A DNA stretch of 64,000 bases from Amphibalanus amphitrite. Taxonomy: Eukaryota; Arthropoda; Thecostraca; Balanomorpha; Balanidae. Location of the stretch: positions 62,001 to 126,000 of the forward strand of contig NW_024883032.1 of NCBI RefSeq assembly GCF_019059575.1, read 5' to 3'. The position numbers and the translations under genes are program-made. Under the pieces are notes generated by a model. The model was not told the origin of the DNA. It searched no databases and saw only the letters and a program-made list of their open reading frames with translations. Of this stretch, positions 11,396 through 22,858 are shown one piece after another (the stretch's first letter is position 1; every line of letters starts with the position of its first letter).

Positions 11396-11821
11396 CCCGC
11401 GATGCGGAGCCCAGCATCGCAGATGCTGGTACCTCTGCAGGTGTTGTGGTAGGCCTAGGTTGAATTGGGCCAAGTTAGGCGAAGTAAGGTGGTTATGACC
11501 CGGTCAGACCGTAAGGCCTGGTCAGGTTGATTTTAATCTTTCATTCTAATTTGACATAGATACCTATTACCTATGTTTTTGCTCCAGCCTGAATTTCATT
11601 AGATAATGAGTTAATTTTGCTTTGTTCTTATCTGTCTTGTTTTGTGTTTTTGTCCCTTATATTTTGCCCCATAGGCAAGGGTGGAGCTTTTCCAGGGAAG
11701 GTGGTCCGTGGTGGAGCATGATTGGAGGCGCTCCACCAGACGGCATAGGAGGGCACGGTTTCTGAACGCGCACTGATGCCTGATTCAAGCCACGCTGTCT
11801 TCATGCGTGGCGGCGCGCTAC
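11396..11821. other. Intergenic DNA, nothing recognised
   Basis: No supported gene or repeat. A GC-richer stretch at 11680-11820 runs up to the TTAA of the next element. Confidence 0.35.
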
Positions 11822-12724
11822 TTAACCCTCGCCCGCACATGGGGGGGTTGCCACCCCCCCCAGGCAGTCTTTCTGCTCTGCACTCAACATTTTTAGAGCT
11901 AGAAGGCTGATTTTTCGTATAGCTGCTCGTCTATCCTTTCTTGATGTCCACTGAAAATTTCAAGTTTCTGTGATTTTTTGTTTCGGAGATATGACCTTGT
12001 TTTTCAGGTCATGTCATGACCCAAAGGGGCAATTCTCAACATCTTGCGTTTGCCATGGGCCTTGTGAGCTTTTGACACCCTGATTTCGGCCTTTTTTGCC
12101 AGTCTTACCTCCCACCTATCATGGAACATGTTGTTCGACGATGTACAGGGGTCAAGGTCAGGGTTAAGGTCAACCTAGGTCATCTAAGATAATTGCGTTT
12201 TAGGCAAGCTGAATTTACTTTTTGTGAAGTTTTTTGACTGCATTTTTGGTAAAACCTCAGATCATGATTTCATGTGATATGGACCCAAAAACAATCGGTG
12301 CACACATCAGTATACACACAGACACTCACACACATACAAACACATATAATTGACCTTGACCTAACTTGACCTGAAATGACCTCAGCAGCAAAATTCTGGT
12401 CGGATAGTGTGACAAAGAGGTTCTAGCTGGCTTGGCACCAGAAAACAGCATCGTCATCGGTATTTGATAAGCAGCGCACTTGATATCCAACGGTGACCCA
12501 AAACAGCAACATTTTTTAGTTTGACCTGACCTGGAAGGTCAATGACTGACCTGAGAAGGTAAAACTGGGTATCATTGGATTTGTCTCTTCCCAAAGAATC
12601 TTTTTGGTCTTTACTGCTAAGCTCTATCTCCAACAGGAACGAAATGGCGCGGGGGGGTGGCAACCACCCCCCCCCCCCATGTGCGTTCTAGGATGGGAAA
12701 ATGGCATGTGCGGGCGAGGGTTAA
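11822..12724. mobile_element. TTAA-flanked non-autonomous element (copy 1)
   Basis: TTAACCCTCGCCCGCACATG opens it and CATGTGCGGGCGAGGGTTAA closes it, a near-perfect inverted repeat starting at TTAA on each side. TTAA target duplication is typical of the piggyBac superfamily. Just inside the ends are stem-loops made of a G run and a C run: 11841-11860, and 12651-12674 with tip TGG/CCA. The interior has many TGACCT/AGGTCA words (12150-12550) and no open frame of note. Confidence 0.85.
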
Positions 12725-13159
12725 AAGTCCCTAAAAGAACGGGAAGTGATGCCGATAGAACCTTCAATCATTCTGGGCTAACGCTTATTACTTGGAAAAA
12801 GTCGCGATCCCATTTCAATCGAAAACCTGTGGGCTCTTGTTTAGCAGGAGGTAATGAAGAGCCACCCGCTACTGCTCAACCGCAGGCACAGGTTTAGACG
12901 GCGTTGGTCCGCATCAAAGCCAGTGTGCTGGAAAATCCATTGGCTGAAATGCTCCAGAACATTCGCCACTGTGTGGGTTCCTCACTTCCTCTCTGACTGT
13001 CCCTTGAAACCACTCCAAAGATATGCAGAAACCAACGAGGTGAGTAAACGAGGTGAGTAAAGTGTGTTTTTTATGAAAGGTGGCTACAAGCTCAGTTAAA
13101 AGAAAAAGTACCAGATTGTTTTGCTTTTACAGCGGGAAGAAAGGTGTCCGGATAATTTC
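12725..13159. other. Unassigned DNA between repeats
   Basis: Short open frames on both strands without recognisable similarity. Nothing further is supported. Confidence 0.35.
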
Positions 13160-13590
13160 GTTACACCCCCTGTGATGTTCAAATGGTTGCTAAATTCGAA
13201 ATCAGCTCCAAAAACTAGCCTAGAAACATGTAAAACTCGAAAAAGTGAACCGAGGTCATCAAAGGTCATTGAGCTGACCTGACCTTCAGGTGACCTTGAC
13301 ACCCACCCTAATGCATGGGACCAGCATCATATCACATGTTTCAAGGCTCGAAACCACGTGAAGACTGCAACCGCGCGGCTAATGCGAGCCGACATACGCC
13401 GAATCGCCATAACCGAGTATTCGGGCCAAACATGGTCTCGAGAAATAGGTCACAGGTCAAAGGTCGTTTGGGTCAGGGTCATGAAATTTTCAGGGTAGGT
13501 GTAAAATTGATAAACTCGGGGGTATTGAAAGTTTCGTCGCGATCGGACGGTTTTTACGCGAGTTACTCACGAAAAACCGTTAAAGCGCAC
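13160..13590 (+). mobile_element. Fragment of the TTAA/AGGTCA repeat family
   Basis: This stretch follows the same order of landmarks as the right halves of the elements at 43931 and 47029. It has GTTCAAATGGTTGCTAAATT, then AACTAGCCTAGAAACATGT, then clustered AGGTCA/TGACCT, then GCGGCTAATGCGAGCCGACA, then TTTTTACGCGAGTTA. The TTAA ends are missing, so it is a partial copy. Confidence 0.75.
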
Positions 13591-13742
13591 CCAAATAGGC
13601 AGAAATATGCACATGCGATATCCTATACTGCGAAAAAAGGTGCATCATTTTTGAACGTCGCGGACAAATTGTAATTACCCTAAGCTCAGGCAGATGTATG
13701 GTAGAAAATCCTCCAAGTGAAATACACTACGGCGGAAAAAAA

Positions 13743-14236
13743 TACCCTACGGCGGAGCTCGGTTGCAATTTGTAAATACGCGGAATGCGCATCGGCCGCC
13801 AGATGGTGTCCAACGGTGCCGCCATGTTGCGCAGACCAGAAAGCGGCCGCCGCCTGTGTTGGGGAATAGGGAATTCGGGACCTCGATTTACGTTTGCGGT
13901 CGCTGCATCCGTTACGTTCAAGCTATGTGGCCACGGAACCCGGCATCTTACGCAGAATTGAGTGGAGAATAAGATGAAATCCTAAAAACTTCTCAGATAC
14001 AAGGAACTAGTACGTTAAGCCCTTATAAGTCAATGGGGAAATACGGAAATTGCTATTTTGGCGCCGAGAATGATCTGAAACTATCTCAAGCATATAAAAT
14101 CATGATTTCATGCACTCCTTGCAAGGTTCTATGCTTCATATTTGCATTGTTGCCCTTGCGTGACGTCATTTGTGACGTCACAAGGGTCACAGTTTTTCTT
14201 CAATAACTCCCGATCAAATTGAGCTAGCGAGTCGGG
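13743..14236 (-). mobile_element. Left part of an older repeat split by the gypsy insertion
   Basis: The 13800-13975 arm recurs inverted at about 20317-20500 (GAATTCGGGACCTCGATTTA is one shared landmark), so together they look like long terminal inverted repeats. The inner part, 13985-14236, matches the reverse complement of 44920-45130 (CATGCACTCCTTGCAAGG, GTGACGTCATTTGTGACGTC). Its last four bases CGGG are repeated after the gypsy element. Confidence 0.7.
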
Positions 14237-14783
14237 TGTAGTGCATCGCCGCACGTTCTCCGACGCGGCGCGGCACTACCGCCGCTGGCGACTGGCGAGC
14301 GCTCCGACGCGGGGCGGCGCCACCGTCGACCTCAACGTGGCGCTGCTGTCGCAACTGACGCGAGGCGCAGGTTCAGCGATATCCGCCAGATGGCTCTGCT
14401 CCACTTGTTCATTTCTATGTCCGATTTATTAATGTTTTAGAAATGTATGTTCGTGTGTATGTATCATAATGTTCATCGTCGTGTGGCCATTCATGCACTC
14501 TACTAGAAAGTATCTCTCGCTCTGATATACGTTTTCTCACTGCTTTGTACTGTCCTTAACTTTGCCAAAACGAACTATGGTTTCATCGTTGTGTTCACTA
14601 CATAGCTTGCTCATGCTGTTTCAAATACATCGCTATCCTTGGCCGATCTAAGTGTTTGGGGGAGACGGCTCCACATCAGGGAACTTCCCAGCCCGTCGTT
14701 GTGTGGAATCCCAAGTTGCGAATCCCAAACACTGGAACGGCTTCATCCGGCTTAGAGCACGACTCGCCACGGCACCAGCCACA
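14237..14783 (+). repeat. 5' LTR of the gypsy element
   Basis: A 547-bp direct repeat of 19301-19847, bounded by TG...CA. A 63-codon open frame within it is the same in both LTRs and is not considered a gene. Confidence 0.92.
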
Positions 14784-14785
14784 AA

Positions 14786-14803
14786 TGGTGACCCCGACGT
14801 GAT
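14786..14803 (+). other. Primer binding site, tRNA-Trp type
   Basis: TGGTGACCCCGACGTGAT starts two bases after the LTR. It is complementary over 18 bases to the expected 3' end of insect tRNA-Trp including CCA, as I recall that sequence. Confidence 0.8.
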
Positions 14804-15104
14804 CGGTAGCTCAAGAAGTCATCGTCTCCGCCTCGGCAAGAAGAGGTCATCTTTGACCTGGCCTCCCCATCGCCTCGGCAAGAATGGGTGACCTTCACCC
14901 GGCTTCCGCTGCCGCGAACAGTGAATAGTGCGCTGGTGACGTGGCCTAGCCTCAGCGCAACGAGCGCCAACGCAGTGCAGCGCAGCGAGCGCCAACGCAG
15001 TGCAGCGCAGCGAGCGCCAGCACAGTGAGCGCGGCGAGCGCCTAGTGATTACCGACAGTCTTTCAGTGTGCCTCTAGTGTTAGTGTTTGCTGTATATAGT
15101 GACT

Positions 15105-16025
15105 ATGCCGTCACCCATCGAGCCGGAGAGTGCCGCCCAGGACGCGCCGACGCGGCCATTCGCGTCGTTCCGGCTGCCGGCCTACGCACCTGAAGAAGCC
15201 GAGCTCTGGCTGGTGCAGGTCGAGTGTGCCTTCGCCGTCGCCGGCATCACGGATGACCACGACAAGTTCCGGCTGCTGGTGGCCAACCTGCCTGTGCATG
15301 TCGCTTCACAAGTTCGAGACGTGATAACAGCCGAGACCGGCTCGTTCTCAGAACTAAAAGGGGCCCTGAGCACGCGCCTGGCCCAGTCGCGCGCCTCACG
15401 CCTCGAGGCACTCCTCCGCGACCACCAGCTGGGCGACAGGAGGCCCACGCAGCTGTTGCGCAGCATGCAGCACATGCTGGGCAGCGCGGGCCACGACCTC
15501 GGCCTTCTCAGGACGCTGTTCCTGCAGCGCCTGCCGCCGACGACCCGCGCCGCCCTCGCGCTGCTGCCGGAGGACACTGGTATTGACGACCTGGCCAGCG
15601 CGGCCGACCGATTCCAGGAGGCCTCTGGCGGTGCCGCCGTGACTGCTGTTTGCACGCCGACGGCCGGCGTCGCTGCCGCCTGTGGCCCGCCGGCCGGCCC
15701 TGGGGTCACGCTCGCCCCGCCGGCCAGCGCGGTGGCCGCCACCGGACCGCCCGCCGCCTGCGGGTGCGGTAACTCCGGCATGGCCGCTGCCGTCACCGCC
15801 CTCACCGCTGCGGTAGCACGAATCGAAGCCGTGTTCCAGCGGGGCGGTGCCGACGCTCCTCGGCGTGGCCGCTCCCGCTCCCGTCCGCGCCGACCCGCAC
15901 CTGCCTCGTCTGGCAGCTCTCAACCGGCATCGGTGACACCTGATGAAGGGTACTGCTGGTACCACCAGAAGTACGGCGCGGAGGCCCACCGCTGCAGACC
16001 GCCGTGCTCCTGGTCGGGAAACTAG
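15105..16025 (+). CDS. gag: Gag polyprotein of the gypsy element
   Basis: About 306 residues from the ATG at 15105 (the frame opens slightly earlier, at a non-ATG codon). The N-terminal half, [20 protein letters not shown] and onward, has the character of a retrotransposon capsid domain. An Ala/Pro-rich linker and an Arg/Ser-rich stretch follow. Near the C-terminus is a zinc-knuckle variant [18 protein letters not shown] (C-x2-H-x9-C-x3-C), the CHCC form seen in the CsRn1 clade. It packages element RNA in the family. The frame overlaps the start of pol by a few codons in another frame, the arrangement for which this class uses ribosomal frameshifting. Confidence 0.85.
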   Translation: MPSPIEPESAAQDAPTRPFASFRLPAYAPEEAELWLVQVECAFAVAGITDDHDKFRLLVANLPVHVASQVRDVITAETGSFSELKGALSTRLAQSRASRLEALLRDHQLGDRRPTQLLRSMQHMLGSAGHDLGLLRTLFLQRLPPTTRAALALLPEDTGIDDLASAADRFQEASGGAAVTAVCTPTAGVAAACGPPAGPGVTLAPPASAVAATGPPAACGCGNSGMAAAVTALTAAVARIEAVFQRGGADAPRRGRSRSRPRRPAPASSGSSQPASVTPDEGYCWYHQKYGAEAHRCRPPCSWSGN

Positions 16026-19000
16026 CCCGCCTGTCCGCGCTAGCGCCAGCGGAGACGGGCCGGCCAACACTGGCGCCCCTCTTCTATGTCACCGACCTTG
16101 CCCGGAACTGGCGGTTCCTCGTCGACACCGGCGCACAGGTGAGTGTCGTCCCACCGCGAGTCGTGGCCGACGGCACCACTGTGCAGCCGCCCGACGCGCC
16201 TCGACTGGAAGCAGCCAACGGCACAGAGATCAAGCTCCATGGCGTTATTTCGACTTCGGTGCGTTTCGGAACTGTGGACTACCCGTGGACATTCATGGTC
16301 GCCGACGTATCGATGCCGATCTTGGGAGCGGACTTTCTCGCCCATCATCGTCTGCTGGTGGACATGCGCCGTCAGCTCCTCCAGGCTGAACACGGCACAA
16401 CGTGCGCCGTGGGCACCCGAGCCGACATCGGCTCCGTCGGAGTGCGTATGTGCGCGGCGCCCACTCTCGCAGACTTGTTTAGAGAGTTCCCTCGAGTGAC
16501 GGCCACATCTGCGCAACTCCTGCCCGTGCGCCATAACGTCACTCACCACATCGTGACACGTGGACCTCCTCGTGTGGGGCACCCTCGGCGTTTGCCGCCC
16601 GACCGCCTCCGCATCGCCCGTCAGGAGTTCGACAAGCTGATCAGCCTCGGGGTCGCCCGCCCATCCAAGAGCAGCTGGGCGTCGCCCCTCCACATGGAGC
16701 CTAAGAAGGAGCCCGGACAGTGGCGCCCGTGCGGCGACTACCGCGCCCTGAACGCCGCCACCGTCCCGGACCGGTATCCCATACCGTTCCTGCAGGACTT
16801 CTCCGCGAACCTGCACGGCTGTACCATCTTCTCGAAGATCGACCTCGTCCGCGCGTACCATCAGATCCCGGTCGAACCCGCTGACATCCCGAAGACGGCC
16901 ATCGTCACACCGTTCGGGCTATTCGAGATGCAGCGGATGAGCTTCGGTCTTCGCAACGCCAGTCAGACATTCCAGCGCTTTATAGACGAGGTGATGCGCG
17001 GGCTGACGTGCTGCTACGTGTACATCGACGACATCCTCATCGCCAGCACGTCCGTCGAGCAGCACCGCCGTCACCTCCGTCAGGTACTGGAACGTCTCGA
17101 CAAGTTCGGCGTCACGATCAACCCAAAGAAGTGCGTGCTGGGCGTCAACCGTATCAGCTTCCTCGGTCACGATGTGTCCCCGGACGGCATCGCCCCGCTG
17201 CCGGAGAAGGTCGCCGCAGTCCAGGAGTTTCCGCAGCCGACCACGCAACGCCAACTGCGTAGGTTCATCGGCCTGGTGACCTACTATCACCGGTTCCTGC
17301 CTGGTGCTGCCGGCCTCCTCCGACCACTTCACCACCTGCTGGACCAGAAACGCAAACGCGCGGCGCCGGTGGAGTGGACGCCAACCGCTGAGGACGCCTT
17401 CCAACGCGTGAAGGCTGCCCTGGCTCAGGCCACGCAGCTCGCGCACCCCACTCCCGGCGCAGCGCTGAGTCTGCAGGTCGATGCCTCTGACACCGGCGTC
17501 GGCGCTGTCCTGCAGCAACACTCGCACGGGACCTGGACGCCGCTGGCTTTCTTCTCGAAGTCACTCCAACCAGCAGAGACACGCTACAGCACCTTCGGCC
17601 GCGAACTGCTCGGGGCGTATCTGGCGGTCAAGCACTTCCGGCACACTCTGGAAGGCCGCCAGTTCGCCATCTTCACCGACCACAAGGCCCTCGTGTCGGC
17701 AGTCTCGTCCGGGTCAGCCAGCTACTCGCCGAGGGAGATCCGGCACCTGGACTTCATCTCCCAGTTCACCACCGACATCAGGCACGTGCCTGGGAAAGAA
17801 AACGCAGCTGCGGACGCTCTGAGTCGAACAGTGGCGATGCTCTCAGCACCGTGCCCGCCAGTCGACGACTTCGACGAGCTCGCAGCCTGCCAGCAAGAGG
17901 ACGAGGAGCTGGCGCGCTTCCGCTCGACAGAGCACGGGCTCAAACTCAGAGACGCCCGGCTCCCCAGCGGCCGCACGCTGGTCATCGACGAGTCCCAGGG
18001 TGTACCGCGGCCGTGGATCCCGGCACCGCTCCGGCGCGCCTACTTCCGGCACGTGCACGATCTGGCCCACCCGGGAGTGCGCGCCACCGTCGACCTGGTC
18101 ACGCGGCGTTTCGTGTGGCCGTCGGTGAAGAAGGACGCCGCACTCTGGGCGCGCACCTGCGTCCCGTGCCAGCGCACCAAAGTCCACCGGCACACGACAA
18201 CGCCGCCCGCCTCGTTCCCGCCACCTGCCGACAGGTTTCGACAAGTGCACGCCGACCTGGTCGGCCCGCTGCCGCCGTCTGAGGGCTACTCGTATCTTCT
18301 GACGGTGGTGGACCGGTACAGCCGCTGGCCGGAGGCGATCCCGCTGCGTGGCATCACGGCGCGAGAGGTCGCCCGGGCGCTGATCTCCGGCTGGATCTCT
18401 CGGTTCGGCGTCCCGGACGAGATCATCACCGACCGGGGCAGCCAATTCGAGTCGGCGCTCTGGGCTGAGCTGTCCACTCTCCTGGGCTGCGCGCGGCGCC
18501 GGACCACCGCGTACCACCCCCAGGCCAACGGGATGGTGGAGCGCCTGCACCGGCAGCTTAAGGCCGCGCTGCGCGCCGCCGCGCCCGCCCGCTGGACGGA
18601 GGCTCTTCCTTTGGCGCTGCTCGGAATCCGCTCGGCGCTCAAACAAGACCTGGGCTGCAGCACTGCCGAGCTGGTGTACGGAGCACCTCTCCGCCTACCT
18701 GGTGAACTCATCACCCCGTCCGCCACCGCGCCTCCTACGCCGGAATCATTCGCCGCCGAGCTTCAGCGCACCATGGCGGCACTGCGCCCGACGGCACCAC
18801 GACCAGCACCAAGCGCGCCGTCGTACGTGCCGCGCGCGCTGGACCACGCCTCGCACGTGTTCGTGCGTCACGACGCAGTGAAGCCGCCGCTTGCCCCGCG
18901 TTATGACGGACCATACAAGGTGCTACACAGATCAGCGAAGACGGTTACTGTGGACCGAGGCGGTCGCTCAGACGTTATCTCCATCGACCGAGTCAAACCG

Positions 19001-19300
19001 GCGCACTTGGAACGGCCCCCGCCTGCTCCAACTCCGACAGCATCGCCGTCTGCGGTCCAGGACACGGCGCGTTCCGCCGACTCGGCAACACCGGCCTCCG
19101 GCCCAGAGCTCCTCCTGCCAGCGCCTCGCGCACCGAAGCCACCGCTTCCGCCACCGCGTGGCGACCTGCCGCTACAGCCGCCGCCTCCGCCCGCGCCCCC
19201 ACCGCCGTGCCTACGGACGACCCGCTCCGGCCGTGCTGTACGGCCACCAACGCGTTTTCTTAACGTCACGTTCGCAGTGCCGTCTCTAGGGGGAGGGTGA
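16004..19300 (+). CDS. pol: Pol polyprotein (protease, RT, RNase H, integrase)
   Basis: About 1,098 residues, open from the gag overlap to the 3' LTR. Domains in order: aspartic protease with VDTGAQVS near residue 45; reverse transcriptase about 190-380 with [10 protein letters not shown]; RNase H about 480-610 with [13 protein letters not shown] and FTDHKALV; an HHCC integrase zinc finger about 690-740 (HDLAHPGVR..., CVPCQRTK); the integrase core about 755-910 with HADLVGPLP and TDRGSQFE; then a Pro-rich tail. The order RT-RNase H-integrase is the Ty3/gypsy one. The frame has no ATG near its start, as expected for a product made as a Gag-Pol fusion. The stop sits immediately before the 3' LTR. 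Confidence 0.92.
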   Translation: MLLVGKLARLSALAPAETGRPTLAPLFYVTDLARNWRFLVDTGAQVSVVPPRVVADGTTVQPPDAPRLEAANGTEIKLHGVISTSVRFGTVDYPWTFMVADVSMPILGADFLAHHRLLVDMRRQLLQAEHGTTCAVGTRADIGSVGVRMCAAPTLADLFREFPRVTATSAQLLPVRHNVTHHIVTRGPPRVGHPRRLPPDRLRIARQEFDKLISLGVARPSKSSWASPLHMEPKKEPGQWRPCGDYRALNAATVPDRYPIPFLQDFSANLHGCTIFSKIDLVRAYHQIPVEPADIPKTAIVTPFGLFEMQRMSFGLRNASQTFQRFIDEVMRGLTCCYVYIDDILIASTSVEQHRRHLRQVLERLDKFGVTINPKKCVLGVNRISFLGHDVSPDGIAPLPEKVAAVQEFPQPTTQRQLRRFIGLVTYYHRFLPGAAGLLRPLHHLLDQKRKRAAPVEWTPTAEDAFQRVKAALAQATQLAHPTPGAALSLQVDASDTGVGAVLQQHSHGTWTPLAFFSKSLQPAETRYSTFGRELLGAYLAVKHFRHTLEGRQFAIFTDHKALVSAVSSGSASYSPREIRHLDFISQFTTDIRHVPGKENAAADALSRTVAMLSAPCPPVDDFDELAACQQEDEELARFRSTEHGLKLRDARLPSGRTLVIDESQGVPRPWIPAPLRRAYFRHVHDLAHPGVRATVDLVTRRFVWPSVKKDAALWARTCVPCQRTKVHRHTTTPPASFPPPADRFRQVHADLVGPLPPSEGYSYLLTVVDRYSRWPEAIPLRGITAREVARALISGWISRFGVPDEIITDRGSQFESALWAELSTLLGCARRRTTAYHPQANGMVERLHRQLKAALRAAAPARWTEALPLALLGIRSALKQDLGCSTAELVYGAPLRLPGELITPSATAPPTPESFAAELQRTMAALRPTAPRPAPSAPSYVPRALDHASHVFVRHDAVKPPLAPRYDGPYKVLHRSAKTVTVDRGGRSDVISIDRVKPAHLERPPPAPTPTASPSAVQDTARSADSATPASGPELLLPAPRAPKPPLPPPRGDLPLQPPPPPAPPPPCLRTTRSGRAVRPPTRFLNVTFAVPSLGGG
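19287..19300 (+). other. Polypurine tract before the 3' LTR
   Basis: AGGGGGAGGGTGA directly precedes the 3' LTR. This is where plus-strand priming is expected in the family. Confidence 0.7.
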
Positions 19301-19847
19301 TGTAGTGCATCGCCGCACGTTCTCCGACGCGGCGCGGCACTACCGCCGCTGGCGACTGGCGAGCGCTCCGACGCGGGGCGGCGCCACCGTCGACCTCAAC
19401 GTGGCGCTGCTGTCGCAACTGACGCGAGGCGCAGGTTCAGCGATATCCGCCAGATGGCTCTGCTCCACTTGTTCATTTCTATGTCCGATTTATTAATGTT
19501 TTAGAAATGTATGTTCGTGTGTATGTATCATAATGTTCATCGTCGTGTGGCCATTCATGCACTCTACTAGAAAGTATCTCTCGCTCTGATATACGTTTTC
19601 TCACTGCTTTGTACTGTCCTTAACTTTGCCAAAACGAACTATGGTTTCATCGTTGTGTTCACTACATAGCTTGCTCATGCTGTTTCAAATACATCGCTAT
19701 CCTTGGCCGATCTAAGTGTTTGGGGGAGACGGCTCCACATCAGGGAACTTCCCAGCCCGTCGTTGTGTGGAATCCCAAGTTGCGAATCCCAAACACTGGA
19801 ACGGCTTCATCCGGCTTAGAGCACGACTCGCCACGGCACCAGCCACA
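19301..19847 (+). repeat. 3' LTR of the gypsy element
   Basis: Same length and, as far as reading by eye allows, same sequence as the 5' LTR. It is followed by CGGG, the duplicated target. Confidence 0.92.
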
Positions 19848-20500
19848 CGGGAAAGCCACCAACGGACTCAGGAAGACCTGCCGAATCGAATGATATGCGA
19901 CATGACATCTTTCGACCATCTTCGTGACCTGGCGGTGCTGACCTGACCTTGACCTGAGGTCAACACCCTAAGTTGACCTGACCCGAACAAAAAGTATATC
20001 ATTCGATGCGCCTGAGCTAGCTGAACACGATGATGCCAAAATCGTGGCTCTACGGCCATTTTTGGCGAAGTTATTTACCAAAAACCGAACCCGTGCCTTA
20101 GATCACTTGACCTGACCTCAGAGGTCACCGGTTGACCCGGGACCTTTACAGTGGGTTCCTACCAGTCACTCTGCATTATCCTTTGTCGCAAACGACCAAT
20201 TTACCGCTTAATTCTAGTTAAATTAGCGGCGCATTAGCGAGGTGAGTTCAATCAACCCCCTCGGCCGGGGCAAATGTAGGTCCGGCGAGTGAATTTGAGG
20301 AATTCTGAAGATACGATCGTGTTCCCCACTCAATTCTGCGTAAGATGCCGGGTTCCGTATCTACGTAACTTGAACGTAACGGATGCGGCGGCCGCAAACG
20401 TAAATCGAGGTCCCGAATTCCCTATTCCTCAACACAGGCGGCAGCCGTTTCTTGGTCTGCGCAATATGGCCGCCACCGTTAGACACTACGGCCAATAGGG
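19848..20500 (-). mobile_element. Right part of the older repeat split by the gypsy insertion
   Basis: It continues the sequence broken at 14236. 19848-20160 matches the reverse complement of 43760-44930 without the nested element there: GCCACC..., GCCGAATCGAATGATATGCG, clustered TGACCT words, then GATGATGCCAAAATCGTGGC. 20317-20500 is the inverted partner of the arm at 13800-13975. Confidence 0.7.
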
Positions 20501-20510
20501 TTCAAGCGGC

Positions 20511-21086
20511 ATTGCTCCCCTGTGAGTATAAGTGAAGGTGGCAAAGTGTATTCTCGAAGTTGTTCTCAGCGCAATGTGTCCGATTGATCGCTAGTGCTGA
20601 TGATGGATTTTTGAACCAATGAGCGAGTAGTATGACTTTTCATCCGAAGACATATGTCCCTAAATAATCAGCATAAATCCCAAAGAAAGAACATTATTTC
20701 TGGAAAAATTACGCCGCAGCCGCGCAGGGTTTGTCGTTCATATGCCCGCAGAATCTACCTAAAATTTACTACCATCCTTGTACGTTGAAGTACCTAATCT
20801 TGATAGTTTCTATAGGAATTAGGAATGTTAGGAATGGTTAGGAATCTTGGCAAATGGCAATACCTAGGAATGTTGTAAATTTATGTAGGTAGTAATACGG
20901 TCTACGGAAGCCTTGATTTTTCCCGTGTCGAGGGATGCATTACAAATTCGTGCCATTTCGGACCTTGTTGACGAGTGGCAGTTGGCAAGTAGGTAGGCTG
21001 CCGAGAAATAAATGGGGTCCAAATACGAGCCATTCTCAGATGGACAAACGTCATATTGACAAAGTCCGGCTGTGTTTGTTCATAAC
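20511..21086. other. Unassigned DNA
   Basis: Contains a short run of TAGGAATG-type repeats at about 20815-20875. No gene is recognised. Confidence 0.4.
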
Positions 21087-21785
21087 GCTCGCCGGACCTA
21101 CTGGTTTTCTACATACGCGCCGGCCGAGGGGGATGGGGAATTGGTACTCTTCCCCCCACCCCCCACCCCCACCCCCACCCCCATAGGCGGCGGAACGGGG
21201 AGGGCACCGGGGCACCGTGCCCCCTTTGATTTTGGCATTTTAACATTAGCCCTATGGGCGTTGCATGGAAAGACGGGGACCAAAAGTCGGCAGTGCCCCC
21301 CCCCCCTTAATTGAGGGTGTTCCGCCGCTACTGCCCACCCCGCCGTTTCGCCCCTGATGAAGCTAGAGCGTCGCGGAAAAAAAACGAGCGTGTGCGCCGT
21401 TACGGTTACGAGACGCAGCGACTGGTACCCGATTGGTCTCAAGTCAACCGATTATCTCTGAGGTTCACTAAGTGAACTACGCCACGCGCTACGTTTTTGA
21501 TAAATAACTTCGAAAAAAACGGTTGCAGCGCAGCGATTTTGGCATCATCGTGTTCGCCTCGCTCAGTCACGTCGAATGGTATAGACACTTTTTGTTTGGG
21601 TGAGGTCAACTTTAGGTGTTGACCTCGGGTCAAGGTCAGATCAGAGCCCCCAGATCACGAAGCTGGTCGAAGGTCACATCGCATATCGTTCGATTCGGCA
21701 GGTGTTCCCGGCCGAGTCCATTGGTGGCTTTCCGGACTCGCTAGCTTTGACAGAGAGTTTTTGGCACAAAAACTCCAATGATGCC
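21087..21785 (+). mobile_element. Partial copy of the AGGTCA repeat family seen at 43604
   Basis: Shares with 43604-44950 the order CGGACC.ACTGGTTTTCTACAT, CGTTTCGCCCCTGATGAAGC, GAGCGTCGCGGAAAAAA, GGTCAACTTTAGGTGTTGAC, CATATCGTTCGATTCGGCAG and TGGTGGCTTTCCGGACTC. C/A-rich runs at about 21151-21183 and a C run near 21297 lie in its left part. At 21609-21620 it shows an unoccupied form of the site filled by the TTAA element at 43931. Confidence 0.75.
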
Positions 21786-21797
21786 AAAGTGAAGCAT

Positions 21798-22165
21798 AGC
21801 CAGGGGCACCAGAGGCCTGCCAGGGACACTATCGGCTTCGCAGGGGAACTACCGGCCTCGCAAGGGCACCATGGGCCTGTCAAGGGCACCACAAGCCTGT
21901 CGTTGGCAATTTAAGATTGTCAGAGGCACCACAAACCTGTCAAGGGCACCTGCGTTCTAACAGGGGCACCACAAACCTGCCAAGGCCCAGGGACACCACA
22001 GGCCTAGCAAGGACACCACAGGCCTGTCAGGGGCACCACGGGCCTGTCAGGGCCCATGGGCACCTAAGTCATGTCAGGGCCCACCGTAGGCTTGTCAGGG
22101 GGCAGGGTAGGTAGGTACCACAGTCTTTCCAGGGGCACCAGCGGCCTAGCAGGGGCACCAGTCAT
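21798..22165 (+). repeat. Minisatellite, about 20-bp unit (CAGGGGCACCACAGGCCTGT)
   Basis: More than a dozen imperfect units built on GGGCACCACAGGCCTGTCAG follow each other. Units vary in length and sequence, so the array is old or evolves quickly. The frame running through it is not a gene. Confidence 0.8.
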
Positions 22166-22858
22166 CACATGACTAACCAAAAATAAAGAAAAAAACTGAA
22201 AATAGGACACCACCAAAATTAAGTGGCCGAAATCCGTTGAGGTTTTAATTTTGGGCATAGGTAGGGGCACCACTTCGATTCATGACCCTCCCCTTGGAGT
22301 TTTCCCGAATCCGCCCCTGGTACTAATACATCAAATTTAAGGGGGGCACCTTGCTACATGGCAGGCGCAGAGCCGTTTGGTCGGCTTGACGGCGGCTCCG
22401 CGCATAGTTATCTTGTATTCTTCACATTTCACGAGTTCCGTGACGTTTCATCGCTCAGTCGATGCGCCAAGTCTTATTCTATACGTGGTTAAATATTTCA
22501 TGACTTGATTCTCTGAATTCGCCAAGATTATTGCGTCTTTTGATCTAGGTGAGTCGAGGGTGAGTCCATGGATTGATCTGAATTTGCGTCATGTTTGCCA
22601 CGCTGCCAGAGGACAACTGATCCTCCGAGCCCAGATTTCGTTCTCAGCGAAAAACGTGACGTTGTGACGTGGCCAACCACGACATTGGGATACTACAATT
22701 ATAAATCGGTCCTTCAGCCTGAAGATTTAAAAAACATACCGAAGTGCAATCTGACCGCTTGAAATATATTATACGAATATTCTGCAAGCTGAGCGTGGTA
22801 CTCTACAGTCGGGCATATCACGGCCGGATACAGATATTGTAGGCCACTGGAAGCTAAC
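22166..22858 (+). other. Leader region of the LINE and unassigned DNA
   Basis: The 5' UTR of the LINE should occupy the right part, but its start cannot be placed without another copy. The rest has no recognised feature. Confidence 0.4.

Larger units (their letters stand above)
14237..19847 (+). mobile_element. Ty3/gypsy LTR retrotransposon, CsRn1-like, looks whole
   Basis: Two 547-bp LTRs starting TGTAGTG and ending AGCCACA bound an internal region with a tRNA-Trp-type primer site, gag, pol and a purine-rich tract. CGGG at 14233-14236 and 19848-19851 is the 4-bp target duplication. The LTRs appear identical by eye, which suggests a very recent insertion. The tRNA-Trp primer and the C-H-C-C gag motif are both traits reported for the CsRn1 clade of Ty3/gypsy (CsRn1, Kabuki). 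No envelope-like frame is present. No break was noticed in the two reading frames. It lies inside an older AGGTCA-bearing repeat, whose two halves flank it. Confidence 0.92.

Noticed and set aside
15182-16070. Long minus-strand frames opposite gag and pol
   Set aside because: Shadows of the GC-rich plus-strand coding sequence of the gypsy element.
21798-22165. CRISPR-like array of short repeats
   Set aside because: Units are contiguous and degenerate, without unique spacers of constant length, and the DNA is eukaryotic. It is a minisatellite.
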